Part shown: piece after piece, positions 1-11,757 of the stretch
Layout of the letters: each line of letters opens with the position of its first letter
Position numbering within the stretch: position 1 is the first letter of the stretch
NCBI GenBank assembly: GCA_001683735.1
Contig: LUGG01000041.1
Coordinates: forward strand, 124,001-188,000
Length of the DNA: 64,000 nucleotides
Source: Grifola frondosa
Taxonomy: Eukaryota; Basidiomycota; Agaricomycetes; Polyporales; Grifolaceae
Direction: 5' to 3'
The notes under the pieces: generated by a model
Database searches by the model: none
The model's input: the letters and a program-made list of their open reading frames with translations, nothing else
Told to the model about the DNA's origin: nothing
Translations under genes and position numbers: made by a program

Positions 1-1401
1 ATATTCCCAATCCATGGCCTACAGCGACAAAGTGAGCGTCCTCCATTCGCTCGCGAACACAATCAAGCGCGCGGGGATTACAGATAGAGTGACGATCATC
101 GCGAAAGCCAAGGTGCCAATCGTCAAGTTCGTCACGACGCACGGACGCTTTTCGGTGGACATCAGCATCAACCAAGGGAATGGCGTCACCGCCGGCAAGA
201 TGATAAAGCTCTTTCTCGCAGAGCTGCCTGCGCTGCGCAGCCTGGTGCTGATAATCAAGTCGTTCTTGAGCCAGCGCAGCATGAACGAGGTGTTCACGGG
301 TGGGCTTGGGAGCTACAGCATAGTGTGTCTCGCAATCAGCTTTCTGCAAATGCATCCGAAGATACGCAGAGGCGAAATCGACCCGTCAAAAAATCTGGGT
401 GTGCTCGTGATGGAGTTCTTCGAGCTGTACGGGTGTCACTTTAACTATCACGAAGTCGGCATTTCATTGCGAGATGGTGGGACATACTTCAACAAGAGGA
501 AGAGGGGATGGATGGACTATGGGCAGCCGAAGTTGTTATCAATCGAAGATCCTGGTGATATGAGTGAGTTGACAATTTGATATTGCTGTCATCGTCCCTG
601 GCATTCATCTGAACATTAATGGCGTCGCATCAGCAAACGATATATCTAGAGGATCATATGGGATAGCGAAAGTCCGCATGACTCTTGCCGGCGCATATGG
701 AATCATGACCGCAGCAGCATACTTGCAAGCGGGCGTCATCAGTGCTCGGCGGGAAGGCAGGACTGTCCATCTACGAGATACAGAAAATCCGGAGGATAGA
801 AGTATTCTTGCCAGCGTTATGGGCGTGACGCAGGAGGTCGGTAGCTCTGTCCTAGCTTGGCGGCATGTGCTGACGATTTCAGCAGACAATTAATCATCGC
901 AAACTGGTACAGGAGGTGTATGACCGTCAGGTCCTGCACCGGATGCTCGGAGTGGTGCCGCAGGAGACGATGGCGCCCCGGACGCCACAGCCCGAGCGGA
1001 ATGGCAAGACGCGCGCCGCAGAGGAGGAGAGCGTCAAGTCAGCCTGGGAAGAGGCTGACATGGACCTCGAGTCTGCAGAAGAAGATGCAAAGTTTGAAGC
1101 AGAAGATGAAAGCAGATATGAGATCAGGCGGAGCCAGCCACCGAAGAAGCGGCGGCGGGTTGGGGGGAAGCAGGACCTGCACACGGTGTACACCACTGAT
1201 GACGACGACGACGGCATCGGAGGTGGACCGAGTGCCGATGATGATGGTGATGGGACGTCTGAGGAGGAACATGAATATGACTTGTCGGTGCTGGACGACA
1301 GGAATCAAAACGGATCCAGGAGCAGGAGGTCCGAGGGAGGGAGCCGGAAGAGGTCTTATTGGCTATCAAAGGGTATAGGTGGCGATATAAGCGATGATTG
1401 A
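1..1401 (+). CDS. Non-canonical poly(A) polymerase (Trf4/5, TRAMP complex), 5'-truncated
   Basis: This is the C-terminal part of a DNA-polymerase-beta-like nucleotidyltransferase of the Trf4/Trf5 (PAPD5) family, which adds short A-tails to aberrant nuclear RNAs for exosome decay. Coding is already open at base 2, and the ATG at 14 is internal. Exons are about 2-563, 634-836 and 883-1401; the introns are 70 and 46 nt. The segment starts in the catalytic core: the motif FSVDIS (about residue 46) carries the third catalytic Asp position. It is followed by the central/PAP-associated domain, with GGLGSYSI and an NLG...FFELYG stretch. The tail after exon 3 is acidic and basic low-complexity sequence with a KKRRR nuclear-localisation-like cluster near 1145-1160. 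Stop TGA is at 1399-1401. The first two catalytic Asp residues must lie upstream of the window. Confidence 0.88.
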
Positions 1402-1739
1402 TGTAGAGAAATTGCGCCGACATCGAAGTTTGCCAGTTTCTGTCTGATACATGAAATGGAGTCATGGACTTGGGCACTGGACGACACCGCTCGAGTTCGA
1501 GCCGGTGGTTGAGATAGATCAGCGCGGGGAGGAAGACCTGGGGGAGGAAGGTAGAGGCTGCATAGATGATTGCTAGGATACAAGAGTTGATGGGTTTGAG
1601 GCGGGAGGCAGTGAAAGTGATGTCTCGAGACTCGCTGGAGGTGGCGCGTAGACGCGACGGGCGCCTAATGGTGAGAGACATCAACGGCCCCAGTTGTTCG
1701 TAGTCGCCGTGCTCATCTTCAAGCTTACTTCCACCATCT

Positions 1740-4700
1740 ACGCCATTTTTCGCCCAACAAGACGAGCAGGCCGCTGTTGTCGCTGGTCGCTCGTGGTCGT
1801 CGTCGTTCTCACCTTCCTTATTTCAATGTACGTCCTTTCGTCCACGCCAACTTGCTGGCAACATCTCATTCCAGCCGCTCTAGGACCACTACGCGAGCTC
1901 CAGTTCCCCCCTCAATCTCAAAGACCGCATCGCCGCTTTTCAGCAGCAGCGCGATGCTGCAGAATCGTCGAATCCAAAGAACTCCACTTTAAAACCTCCT
2001 CCCCATGGAAGCCTCAAAGACAAGATCGCCTCCTTCGAGAAACAGGGCGCCGTCCCAATGCCTCGCAGCAGCTTCGGCCTCGGCGCACCGCCACCTGCCC
2101 CCGACGACGCCTCTTCCAGGCGTCACGGTGAGCTCTACGGGAACCGCGTTGCTGGCCTGTCTCGTCCACACATCCTCGCCCCGACAGGTAACCCAAGCAC
2201 GGCTCCTCCTTCAAATCGGACGCGAAGTGTGTCTACGCCCCACCTTGATCGCTTCTTGCAATCTCCAAGCCCACCGGGCACGCCAGCTCTCCCCAGGAGG
2301 AGGAGCAGTCGGTAGACGGTTTGTCTGACAGCGAGTTTACGTCTCCCCGTCTTCCGTCAGGCATACAGGCACGTGTCACTCGCAGTGTGTCAGATATTGC
2401 AGCACACTTTAGTACAGTGCCAGATGGCGATGAAGGGCCTCTTCTCCCACAGCCCACCCAGATACTTCGCAGACACCCGAAATAAATACCCCCGCCGAGC
2501 ACGACGATTGTGCGGCTCCCAATCCGGAAGCTGAGTCGCCAGAGACGCCCGCGATTGTCGTCTCTTCCGAAGCCCTGGCTGTGGACCAGCCTGATGCGAC
2601 TGGTGCTCACCATGAAGAACCTGTTGGACCAGCACCGGATCCCGAACAGGTAGTGGCGGCGGAGCCGGAGTCTGCGATAGTGGGAGAGACATCGAATCTT
2701 GATGAGTTGATATCAGAGGGAAGCCCATCGGTCTCTAAGGACACGGAGACACCTCAAGATCCTGAAGTCGTTATCTGCGAACCAGCGCCTGCTGAAGAGA
2801 CAATGTCGCCGACATCCCACTCCCCAGTTAGCGTAGCGTCTCCGGATGCAGCGAAATTGGAGCAGAATGTGGAGGAGAGTGGGATGCAGTTCCCGGGAGT
2901 ATCCTTGGACCAGAGCAGCGTACCATCGGAGACGCTGCAGACGTTGTCCGCATTGGGCATGCAACATTCAGTACAGGAACTGTTGGATCAATTGTTGTTG
3001 CAGGAGGATATGCTGGATATTGCAACGCCGGTACGGCAGCGCTTTTCACTCAATGGTCGGCTATCTCCTAAGGCCGTCCTCGATTACATTGTGCAGCAGC
3101 AGTCTGCAAGTGCTGTCAGAGACTCAGGCGTGGTCGGCGCGTCGCAGAGTGTGCCGGGGACACCGTTCTCCCCAACCCTTTCAGTAGGTTCGACGTATTC
3201 GCTTGATAGTCCTGGAGGTGAAAGTCCCCTCTCCCCAACGAGCGACATTTACTCTGCATACCTTGCTACGACCCCAGCGATGATCGAATCGTTCTCTCGT
3301 GCGCTGCCGTCTATACCAGAGTCGGAGGCGGGGACCGAAGAGGACCCCTTGTCGCCGGCGAACACTGGCCGCAAGACGAGTTATAGCCAGGAGTACGACC
3401 TCGTTTCCGTCTCCGATCACACGACGGGTAGCTCGGCGCCCATCTCTACGCCTAGCGACGACGGCGTCTTCCTGCGAAGAGACTCTACCAAGAGCGATGA
3501 TGCTGACGGTCCCGACGCAGTCCGCATCTCGGGGCCACCTCGCATCACGTCGCCGCCCCTCGTACTCGTCATTCCGAACTCGCTGCCTCTCCCGAAGCCT
3601 GCAGCTGCTACTGATGAAGCCCTGGACGCGCACGAGGCGGTCATTGTCTTGGATCCCCCGCGTAAAGTCTCGCCCACCGTGAGCCGTGGCGTACTCGTGC
3701 CCGCTCCTCAGTCTGCTGCGCCCTCGCCTGTCTCCGCTAACGCCTCTCCTGTCTCGGCATACTCCCCTCCTGTCTCGACATACTCCCCAGGCTCCATTTA
3801 CTCTCCTGCGTCATCCTCACCCGCCCTCCAGGCGCCCTCGTCGCGCGGCTCCGTCTCCCGATCTGTGTCCCTTCGCTCCAAAGCAGTTTCGCCCACTCCT
3901 TCGGGACCATACGAGGAGCCTGAATTTACCCCGGTGTCTGGACCGAAGTCGTTCCACGCCGTTGTGCACGAGAGGGTCGTCGAGCCTACGTCGCGCAGCC
4001 GCCCGACGAGCGCGATGAGCTCGTACCATATGGCGAGCTTCCCCAGTCCACCTCTCAATGCTGCAGCCTTCGGCGAGCTTGGGTCTCTTTTAGCGGATGC
4101 AGCGCTTCTCGAGCAGCAGCTCGCCAACATCCGGACGCCTGCTGAAGAGCCTAGGAAGGAGAAGCATAACGAGCCTAAGGAAGCTAGAGAACGTAAGGTA
4201 CCCAGCACTTCCATGGAACATACCAACTCCAGGATCTCCGTGGAACGTATAGATCCCAGGATCTCTGTGGATCGTCAAGACCCTAGGATCTCCGTGGAAC
4301 GTAGAGAACCCAGAATCTCCGTGGAACAACCCAGGAAGCCCGTTGATCGTCAGGAAGCCACAGAACCGCGGGAACCCTCGACGATAGCGGCTCCAGCGCC
4401 CATTCGGCCGTCAAGCGTCGAACAGCCCGTGCCCATGTCGCTGCGCTCGAAACCTACGCAAGAGTTGCCTGAGTCTGTCGACGACCACGAGGACTCCTCA
4501 CGGGCATCGTCAGAGCTCTCCTTCCTTGCTGCTGACCCGCGCCCGCCTCCGCGGATTCCGCTACCACCGCGGCCAAATAGTGCGATGTCACAGGTGCCTG
4601 CGCCTTCTCCTCCGCCCCCGCCAGTGCCGCTAAAGGGATCCTCGAGGCAAAGTAAACTGTCAGGCCTGCTTTCGCGTGCGAAGAGCTCGCATAGTCTGCG

Positions 4701-5518
4701 GCCGATGCCTGGGGATTATTCGCGCGAGAGCTTCGGCTCTGAATTGTCATCGGAGGACTCTGTTCCTGTCTCGACGCCGCCGTCACCGCCGCTCGACCCG
4801 ATGACATTGTCGATAAGCTCTTCGATGAGCTCGGACGCCAGCTCAATCAGAAGCACCAGCCGGTCGTGGAAAATGTCGAAGAATGGGCTATCGCGGGCCA
4901 CGATGTTTGCGGACAAGCTGTTGCATAAGCGAGAGCACCATAATTCAACTGTGCCAACAGCGGACTACGGTATGTGTTGCATTTGTATCTCGCGTGTTCA
5001 AACAGCTCATGGTAGACATCTCAGAGGATGATGATATGCAGCAGTCGTCTCGTGCTCTGCCACGCCCACCTCGTCCGCTTCCACTGCCTCCCCGTCCACT
5101 TCCCCCGAGGGGGCTACCTCCTCCAGCCCCAGGGGGTCCACCAACTATCAGTCTCCCACCCCCTCCGCAGCCTCAGTCACAGAACGGGCGATCCCAGCCG
5201 GCGAATAGGCTGTCTCCACCGCAGCAGCAGCAGCGATTATCATGGCTGTCTATCACATCTCCAGGTGGGTTAAACGACTCGCCGGACACCGCCACGCTGT
5301 TCGATTCGTTCCCCTCAGTACCGGATAATGTCCCGTTGCCCCTCCCTTCACGTCCCCACGGCCTGGCACCGCGGCCTCCCCTCCCACCACAACCCCATGT
5401 TCCCTCTCGTCTTCCACCCCCGTCCGCAGGGTATCCGGGCTCTTCTGGCAGCACCCGGTCCAAGGGCTTGCCTGCACGTCCAAATGATCATCAGAAGCAA
5501 CGCTCTGCCATAATCTGA
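1740..5518 (+). CDS. Long Ser/Pro-rich low-complexity protein, function unknown
   Basis: I do not recognise a catalytic domain. A 56-nt intron (1828-1883, GTACGT...CTCTAG) precedes an exon with two related segments, LKDRIAAFQ and LKDKIASFEKQG, the latter followed by PRSSFGLGAPPP. The main open frame (about 2473-4969) is rich in Ser, Pro and acidic residues, with PVS(A/T)YSP repeats and a 27-nt tandem repeat at 4231-4329. The last intron is 4970-5024 (GTATGT...CTCAG), though an alternative acceptor at 5015 is also in frame. The final exon is a polyproline tail (runs of PPRPLPLPP type) ending TGA 5516-5518. Such tails suggest SH3 or profilin ligands and a cytoskeletal scaffold; this is inference. 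Frame changes near 2291-2294 (C4) and about 2453-2459 (C runs) are each repaired by one extra base. The true start codon is not determined. Confidence 0.6.
4231..4329 (+). repeat. 27-nt coding tandem repeat (RISVE/D unit), four copies
   Basis: Four copies begin at 4231, 4258, 4285 and 4312 (exact 27-nt period). Each encodes a nine-residue unit centred on RISVE(R) or RISVD(R) with a Pro between units. It lies inside the Ser/Pro-rich protein and keeps frame. Confidence 0.85.
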
Positions 5519-5882
5519 CTGCGTGAGTTTGCTCCATCCTAGCTCAAGCATATCTATTCTATCCTTCGTTATCTACCTATATCGCATTTCATTGGATTTC
5601 ACGTGCATTTGTTTTCTTTGGAATCTTACACTCACTATATCCACGTCTCTACGGGACTTTGCTGGTCACAATGCATTCCTCAAGACTTTAATGACAACAC
5701 TGTCAAGTATAATGATTGCTCAGTGAGTATTGCCTAGAGATACATTGCTTAGGGACAAGGTACATAGCCATACATATATTTTGGCAGATACGTTATAAGG
5801 AACAGTAGTCGTAAGTTGTGATATAGAGATGTGAAGAATCAAACCAATCCACCTCATCAACTCCTTGCAGACGTGGCTCTCC
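5519..5882. other. Convergent intergenic region, AT-richer, no gene seen
   Basis: This holds the 3' ends of the Ser/Pro-rich gene (+) and the CENP-C gene (-). Only short open frames without splice or homology support are present. It presumably contains both 3' UTRs. Confidence 0.6.
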
Positions 5883-8024
5883 TCACAGCACTGCTAGCGC
5901 AACTTCAGTTCGATTCTCTGACGACTCTCCGACAGACGAACGGCGTCCAGCCTGTTCAGACCGCGACCGCGAGCGGCCCTGTGTATCGGAGGCACCTTCC
6001 TCCTCGTCCCTGAGCACTTTGCGCGCTTGAGCGAAGAAGAGCTTCGCTTCGCGATCAGAGATGTTCTGGATGAAGTACATATTACCTAGCAGTGTCTTGA
6101 GATTTAGCAGGGAACTGTGCAGTCGAGGGAAAGACAGACCTCGAGGAACTAAGAACATGCCCCCACTTGCAATCACGTAGCTTGTTCGATTTACTCTGAA
6201 ATTCACAGCGCCTTCGATCACGTAGAATACCTGTGGCGTCATAGTGAGGATACGACCGATCGCCAATGAACTTGGAACACACGCACGAATGTGTTGTCCT
6301 TGGTGCCTTTCGTGGGTTTTTCCCCGCCGGATGGAATGACTAGTTGTCCAGCTGCAATGAAGTCTCCTTCGCCAAATATTTTTTGAAAGTAGAATCCACT
6401 ATTTGCCGCGGGCTTTGGCTGCACCATCTTTGCGGTGAACGCGATACCTGGGGACGCATTTGAGTTCCATCAATATCAGAGTCTTGCGCATAAAGGAGGT
6501 AAATACGCACGCCTCAACACCTCCTCGCCCTTGTCATAGTCAATGACCACGCCATCCGATTGCGTCTGGTCATCCCATCCTTCCTCGGGATTGTATACCA
6601 GAACTTGCTCGGGTTCCGATTCTGCTTCCATGGTTTTGCTCTTGCTGCGTGGGGGCCGCTTCTTTTTGTACTTCGACCCAAGGGGAACGGGCTCTTCCTT
6701 CGGAATGCGGCGAATTTCTGTAATGGTGGGTACCATACATTTCCCATCTCCCTGCCGCCTCCCATATACCACCTTCTCCAGGCGCCACCACTCTAGGGGA
6801 CGAATCTTTGGACGCTTGCTACGACGTAGACCATCTTCAGCATTCGGATCCTCGGGTGTGACTGAGGATCTAACATCACGATATGTTGAGAGTGAAGACA
6901 CAGATAAACGGACCTTCACGAAGGATGTTCTCTTTCTTGCCTCGAGGTTTTCCTTTACGTTTCTGCGTACCTTCATTTTCTTTCCGAGCTTTCTTGCTTG
7001 CAGGTTGGTCACCCTCGTCGCCTCCTTCTGCGTGTCGTGCTTTCTTACGGGACTGTTGATCTTCTTCCACTTCCATGTCCATGGGGTCCATATCCATTTC
7101 CGCTAGACCCTGCGCAATCTCATCCTCCATACCTTCGTCCACATCATTCATACTATCTGGTGGTGGCTGCACCCTGCTCGCTCGTTGCTTGCCTCGAGCC
7201 TTCGCACTTTGGGGACTGTCAGGCTGTATCGCATCCTCAACTTGTTCCTCGTCCTCTTGGTCCGCCTCCTGATCCATTCGCGTGAAACTAGTTCGTCGTG
7301 GAGTTGGTGCCTTGCCATTGGGCTGATGCGGGCAATGGGTTCGTCATCTTCGTCGTCATCAAATCCAGCTGCAAAATCAGGGCCACCACCTCCATCGTCA
7401 TCGTCTGAGCTCACTCCGCCGTCCTGTTCCTCCCGGACCACTGTAGATTGAGACAGGCGGGAGGGTCCAGGTGAGCGAGCGCTATGCCCGTTGGCAAGGG
7501 ACTTCCTAGAAGAGAAGCCGGAGGATGCTCGAGGAGATGGAACCTTGTCAAAGTCCACGTCGGATGATCGCGCAACGGGGCGGGAAGACGAACCGACGCG
7601 TTGCACACTAGATGTTATGGCAGTCATGCGCGTATGCGTGAAATATGCGGATGGGCTGTTGGGTATGCCTATGAAATGTGCGCAATCAGGCAAGGGGTTG
7701 CATGGAATATATGCGCATACACTCACTATCTTCCAGTTCCATAGACATCTCCCCGTTCTCATCATCATCATAGTCCGGTTCCTCGACTATGGGAGTCTTT
7801 GGAGCTCGCTTCTTCCGTACGCCCTGGACTTTGGGCGGGGTGCGCTGATCAGCCTGACCGATAACCTTGTCAAAGGGTTCGAATTCGTCTGACTTGTGGT
7901 CGACATAGGCCACCGCGATGCCAGTCTTCTTTCCATGTTGGAAGTCATCTGCACGATAGGGAATGTACCGCTGCACACCCCGTCTGGATGCACCGAGGCT
8001 GCTTTTGCGAGCGGAGACAGGCAT
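5883..8024 (-). CDS. Centromere protein C / Mif2 (cupin-domain kinetochore protein)
   Basis: CENP-C bridges the CENP-A nucleosome and the Mis12 complex. The N-terminus (RRGVQRYIPYR) matches the conserved start of fungal Mif2. The CENP-C signature is seen as RRSKRPKIRPLEWWRLEKVV, and the C-terminus is a cupin dimerisation domain (NTFVFYVIEGAVNFRVNR, then GGMFLVPRGNMYFIQN). Exons: 8024-7727, 7668-6914, 6861-6511, 6447-6287, 6230-6140, 6085-5883, with introns of 52-63 nt. The acidic middle (DDDEDDEP) changes frame at GGG 7320-7322; one extra G restores reading and makes the total 1860 nt (619 aa). An alternative is a 92-nt intron 7414-7323 that would remove the acidic stretch; I favour the indel. 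The start ATG (8024-8022) gives the conserved N-terminus directly. Confidence 0.93.
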
Positions 8025-8101
8025 TTAGGAGAGTTGGGCCACCCGGCTCCGACGACGCGCTCGTTCGGTTTGTGTGACGACGCGTCACGATTTGCTACAT
8101 G
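8025..8101 (-). promoter_or_regulatory. Short CENP-C promoter with ACGCGT (MCB-like) box
   Basis: Only 77 bp separate the CENP-C start from the stop of the upstream gene. It contains ACGCGT at 8080-8085, 56 bp before the ATG. A second copy at 8118-8123 falls in the end of the upstream coding region. ACGCGT is the MluI cell-cycle box bound by MBF in yeasts; a role here is inference. Confidence 0.4.
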
Positions 8102-8637
8102 TCACGCTTGTATGAAGACGCGTCTCATCTCTTTCGCCACTCCCATGTTCACCACCTTTCTCTCCGTCAGTTCTCTTTCTCCCTCCTTCCCGTATGCCCA
8201 GATAGTACAATTCCTTTGTTTTCCAACGTCCAGCACTTCTCCCTTTGCTTTCCAACCGTTCCCACCATGACCATCGCCATGTGTTTGCGCTCTTTCGTGC
8301 TGCCCCACACGATATATGTCGTATCCCTCGGTATCTTGCTGAAGTCGATATTCATGTGCACCAGACTAGCCACATGAAAAAGGCCTTCGCCCAGCTTTAA
8401 GAGTAAGAGCTCTTTGTTTCTCGGGCTCGCAATCCAATCCATATGTGCCTCCACGCTCTCCCACCCCGATAACAGGTATATCTCCTTCACCACACACTTA
8501 TCCTGGAAGAAGAATAGTGGATAGCCTGACCATGCAGATTGGCTTTCTGACGCGGCGCGGAAGAACGACTGGATCTCTGGTGAGTCCCATGAGAAAGGAG
8601 AGACGATTTCAAGAGTGGCAAGTTCGGTAATTGTCAT
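8102..8637 (-). CDS. Small ABM-like (dimeric alpha/beta barrel) protein
   Basis: This is a single-exon protein of about 178 aa after one frame correction. The N-terminal half (MTITELATLEI ... SQSAWSGYPLFFFQD ... YLLSGWESVEAHMDWI) resembles the antibiotic-biosynthesis-monooxygenase / stress-responsive dimeric barrel family common in basidiomycetes. No catalytic residues can be assigned. The straight open frame ends at 8167. The adjacent frame carries a more protein-like tail (KVVNMGVAKEMRRVFIQA) to a stop at 8102. One extra base at the CCC run 8261-8263 joins them, giving 537 nt. It is unspliced, unlike its neighbours. Confidence 0.6.
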
Positions 8638-9110
8638 GATGATTTGGGGGTAAGAAGGCCAGAGATCCCCTCTCTTTTATTGATTCATCAGCGAGACGCG
8701 TCATGGGACGCGTCAGCTACATCAATGCTCCCTTGACTTTGAAAATGGTAGCGTGCAAGGTCTGCTCGCCGTGGTCTGCCACAACATTCATATCTGCTTA
8801 CGACGCGTCGTCGGCTGGCCTCGGATCGAACTCAGCTCATCCTGTAAACGGTACTCAGGTGATCCTACGCGTTTGTTCTCCTGCTAGCTTTGCCCATGGA
8901 CCTCCGACGTCCGTCGTGCACTCGTCTTGCGCCCCTGTGCTCTTGTATTAGGGATACACCTGACTTTCCGCGCAATAATGTATTTGGTTCCCTCCTTGGT
9001 TAATGAAATCAATGCGGCTTGACTAAATTAAATAATAGTGAAGAGTAAAGTAGACAGATAAATCCTTCAGCATACATACACGTGAGCACTCCGCCGGAAC
9101 AACGAAGAAA
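8638..9110 (-). promoter_or_regulatory. Intergenic region with four ACGCGT boxes
   Basis: This region lies between the ABM-like gene start and the AP-2 mu stop. ACGCGT occurs at 8696-8701, 8708-8713, 8803-8808 and 8867-8872. The first two lie 59-76 bp upstream of the ABM-like start codon. No gene was seen in this stretch. Confidence 0.45.
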
Positions 9111-10939
9111 TCAGAACTGTAAAGCGAATTTATAGTAAGTTCTTCCCCGACGCATAAGAACGACTCACCCGAATCTGGTATGACCCGCTCGCCTTCGTGA
9201 GATATCTTACCCATTTGATACTGTGATAATTGCTCTTCTCGAACACCTTCAGGAATCGCACGATCAGCCCAGATGCAGTGAACATGAGCACCTGGAAGTC
9301 GACGTCGATGGGCGGGCGCGCCCACACTTGTCGGTTCGTTGTACTTGTCAGGTGTGCGCTTGCGGAAAGCGTCACTTCTTGTCCCCCTTGTATCCGCGGG
9401 ATCCTGGTCCGTTTGGTGTCAAAAATTCTTTCGTGATGGAAGGAAATAACAGACATACTTCCAAACGACCACGTTCTCGTCGGGAACATACTTCGCCTTC
9501 CCATTCGGTACTTTGCAGTCGACGCCAGTTGTGTTTAAAGGGGTTGGTATCCGAAGTACGACATTCGTCGCAGACAGTTTGTTGCTGAAGTTTGTCTTTA
9601 CTGTGATGACATACGAGACCTGTGTCGTCCCAATCTCGTGTACTGTGGGTATAAACGCGGAGCGGCAATTTGACGTTGGAAGTTGAACGATATCTGAGGG
9701 ATGGACCTCAGTACGTTCGGTAAGCGTGCCTATGATAAGGAATGAACGCGCACCGCATCAGTTCGAACTCTCCATCCGGAGGTACAAAGGTGATCGTGCG
9801 GCTCGAGTCGAACTCGTCCAACCGCACACACTGATGAAACCGACAGTCGTCGAGCTCGACTGCGTCGCCTGACCCGTGCTCGTTCTTGTCGATCACTAGC
9901 TTGTCGTTCAGCCCGAACCTGCACTCAGGCGTCCCCGAGAGGTAGGCACGCATTTGAATGTGTCCGTCGACGTCCGCTCGGAGGACCGTACCTTTCGGGA
10001 ACAGTCAAATGAAGAAAGACCCGGGAAGTAGATAGAAATAAGTCACCTTTGGCACTCATACTCAGGTTGACCGTTTCAACAACATCGACAAAGGCCTCAT
10101 TCTTCTTGTATTTCACATCTCCACGCCGCCAGCTTGTGGACCCAGTAGCTTGCGTCGTGATCTTCGACGATTCTTCCTAACGTCGGTCGAATGTCATTAC
10201 AGGAAACCATGTTTGTAAAATGAACTTACAGCAGCTATTGATGAGGAAACAACGCTCTCAGTAGTGATGTACCGTCTTCAGGGTATCAGTCTCGCTATTC
10301 TGAGGGTAGCCAAAGTCGTTGATTTCTGATGTCTCGTGAGGCATGACAGCGCAAATGAAACGCACAAGCACTCACCATCAATGAGCTCGTAGATGAGCAC
10401 AAAGTTGTTCTTCACCGCCTCCTCGTCTACCTTCCCGAAGTACGACTTTGCAATGGAGATGAAACGGTAGCAGAACTCGAAGACGAGCGCGGCATTGGCG
10501 TTGCACCTATCCAGCAGACACAGCCTCCAGCAATACCTCCAGCAGAACAGACGGGAGGACGTACTTGGTCACAGCAACGATGTAGAGGTTGTTCACGCGT
10601 ACATGAAAGAAGCTCGTCGAGCCCAGCGTTATGATCGGCGAACGCACATCGCTATTCGAGACGACCTGTATCCGGAAGACGTCCGCGATTGAACGTCTGA
10701 GAAAGTCGTATGTCCATCAGATAATGATTCAGAAGTACAAGAGACGCAGTAATACGTTACTTGAGGTCTGTCCGGTAGAGCCGCGAAATGAGGACCTATA
10801 ACTGGGGTCGGCAGGCGCAGTAAGCGAGACGCCATATGATGCATACCTCTCCTTTCTGGTTGAATATAAAGAATGCCTGCAAGAAGCGTTCAATACTGCT
10901 GCATATATACAAGTTTGGGGCTCGACTTACAGAAATCAT
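9111..10939 (-). CDS. AP-2 clathrin adaptor complex, mu subunit
   Basis: The medium chain of the AP-2 endocytic adaptor binds tyrosine-based sorting signals and PIP2 at the plasma membrane. The N-terminal longin part is [20 protein letters not shown], followed by [11 protein letters not shown] and [19 protein letters not shown]. The C-terminal mu-homology domain includes [50 protein letters not shown] and [17 protein letters not shown]. Eleven coding exons: 10939-10931 (9 nt), 10876-10847, 10795-10761, 10696-10565, 10506-10376, 10325-10230, 10176-10047, 9991-9754, 9693-9459, 9403-9169, 9116-9111 (Phe plus stop). One surplus base at CC 10272-10273 and one at AAA 9653-9655 break the frame; removing both gives 1275 nt (424 aa), the normal length. 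The VDFQVLMF...KSNY wording fits AP-2 rather than AP-1. Confidence 0.93.
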
Positions 10940-11757
10940 GGAAACTTGCTAAACGAGCTCCGAATGTCAGACATCAAGACCCTTGGTGTCGGCCTTATGA
11001 TCACGTGATAGCATTTGATGTTGCTTATATAATCCGCCATAGCAACATTGATTAATTGGAATAATAGTACTGTTCACTAGTGCAATCTAAGTTTGTTAGC
11101 TTGATACTTACAAACCTGGAGTCGATCGCCGAGATATCGATTCCGCCACAGCAAAGCTGATGCAGATGAGTCGCAGGCCTGATACCTGAATTTGAATCCT
11201 CCTCTTTTCTTCCTGAACGAGGTGAGCTAGAAGCCGTCAAAATTTAACTGCTGCAGGTCTAGAATTAATCTTACATGGCTCTTGATGGCCGCTGCTCATT
11301 CCAGAAGAGCCCTACTTCCCAACTGAATGATCTGCGAAACCGTCAACTTGAAAACTGTATGTGACAGTCAGCGCATGCCAAGCGGGCCGGAGTGTGAGTG
11401 TTTGCCAGCGGTTGTCTATGTCCTTTGCGGGTTTTGAGGCCCAAAAGCCGTTCAGAAGTCCTGCGCATCACGGTCACCCGACGCGTCCTAAATAGAACGA
11501 ATGGCCATGAGTGACCACCTGACCCCTCTACACTTCCTTTGCCCAGCATCTCATCATGCCTGTCTTTCCACAGCGTGTGGAGACTGTGCACATCGATTTA
11601 GCCGACGCTATTCGCGTCGATGGCGAGAAATGTTCCCGTCGGGCGGACTTTTATCGGTTTACGCGCAAAGATCAAAAGGCTCGCGAGCATGGAGCGGTGC
11701 ACCGCGTTCCTCACACCTTTCCCATCCAGCTGCTTCTAGTGCCATTACTCTGCTGCC
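10940..11757. promoter_or_regulatory. Divergent promoter region AP-2 mu / CE16 esterase
   Basis: This 818-bp stretch has no convincing gene; the open frames at 11343-11591 and 11556-11888 lack support. It contains a CACGTG E-box at 11002-11007, about 65 bp upstream of the AP-2 mu start, and one ACGCGT at 11481-11486. Confidence 0.4.

Noticed and set aside
1124..1684. 186-codon minus-strand frame
   Set aside because: Its 5' half is antisense downstream DNA and its 3' half overlaps the Trf4-type tail; low-complexity His/Arg runs mirror the acidic codons of the real gene.
2188..2296. A 109-nt intron (GTAACC...CCCCAG) in the Ser/Pro-rich gene
   Set aside because: The phases do not match the downstream frame, and the skipped segment (SVSTPHLDRFLQSPSPPGTP) reads as genuine coding sequence.
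2581..2583. GTG as start of the 816-codon frame
   Set aside because: The same frame is open and protein-like upstream to about 2473, and fungal genes start with ATG; this is the inside of an exon.
7323..7414. A 92-nt intron in CENP-C removing the acidic region
   Set aside because: It keeps frame, but it would delete a typical Mif2 acidic stretch. A one-base loss in GGG 7320-7322 explains the frame change and fits the pattern seen in other genes.
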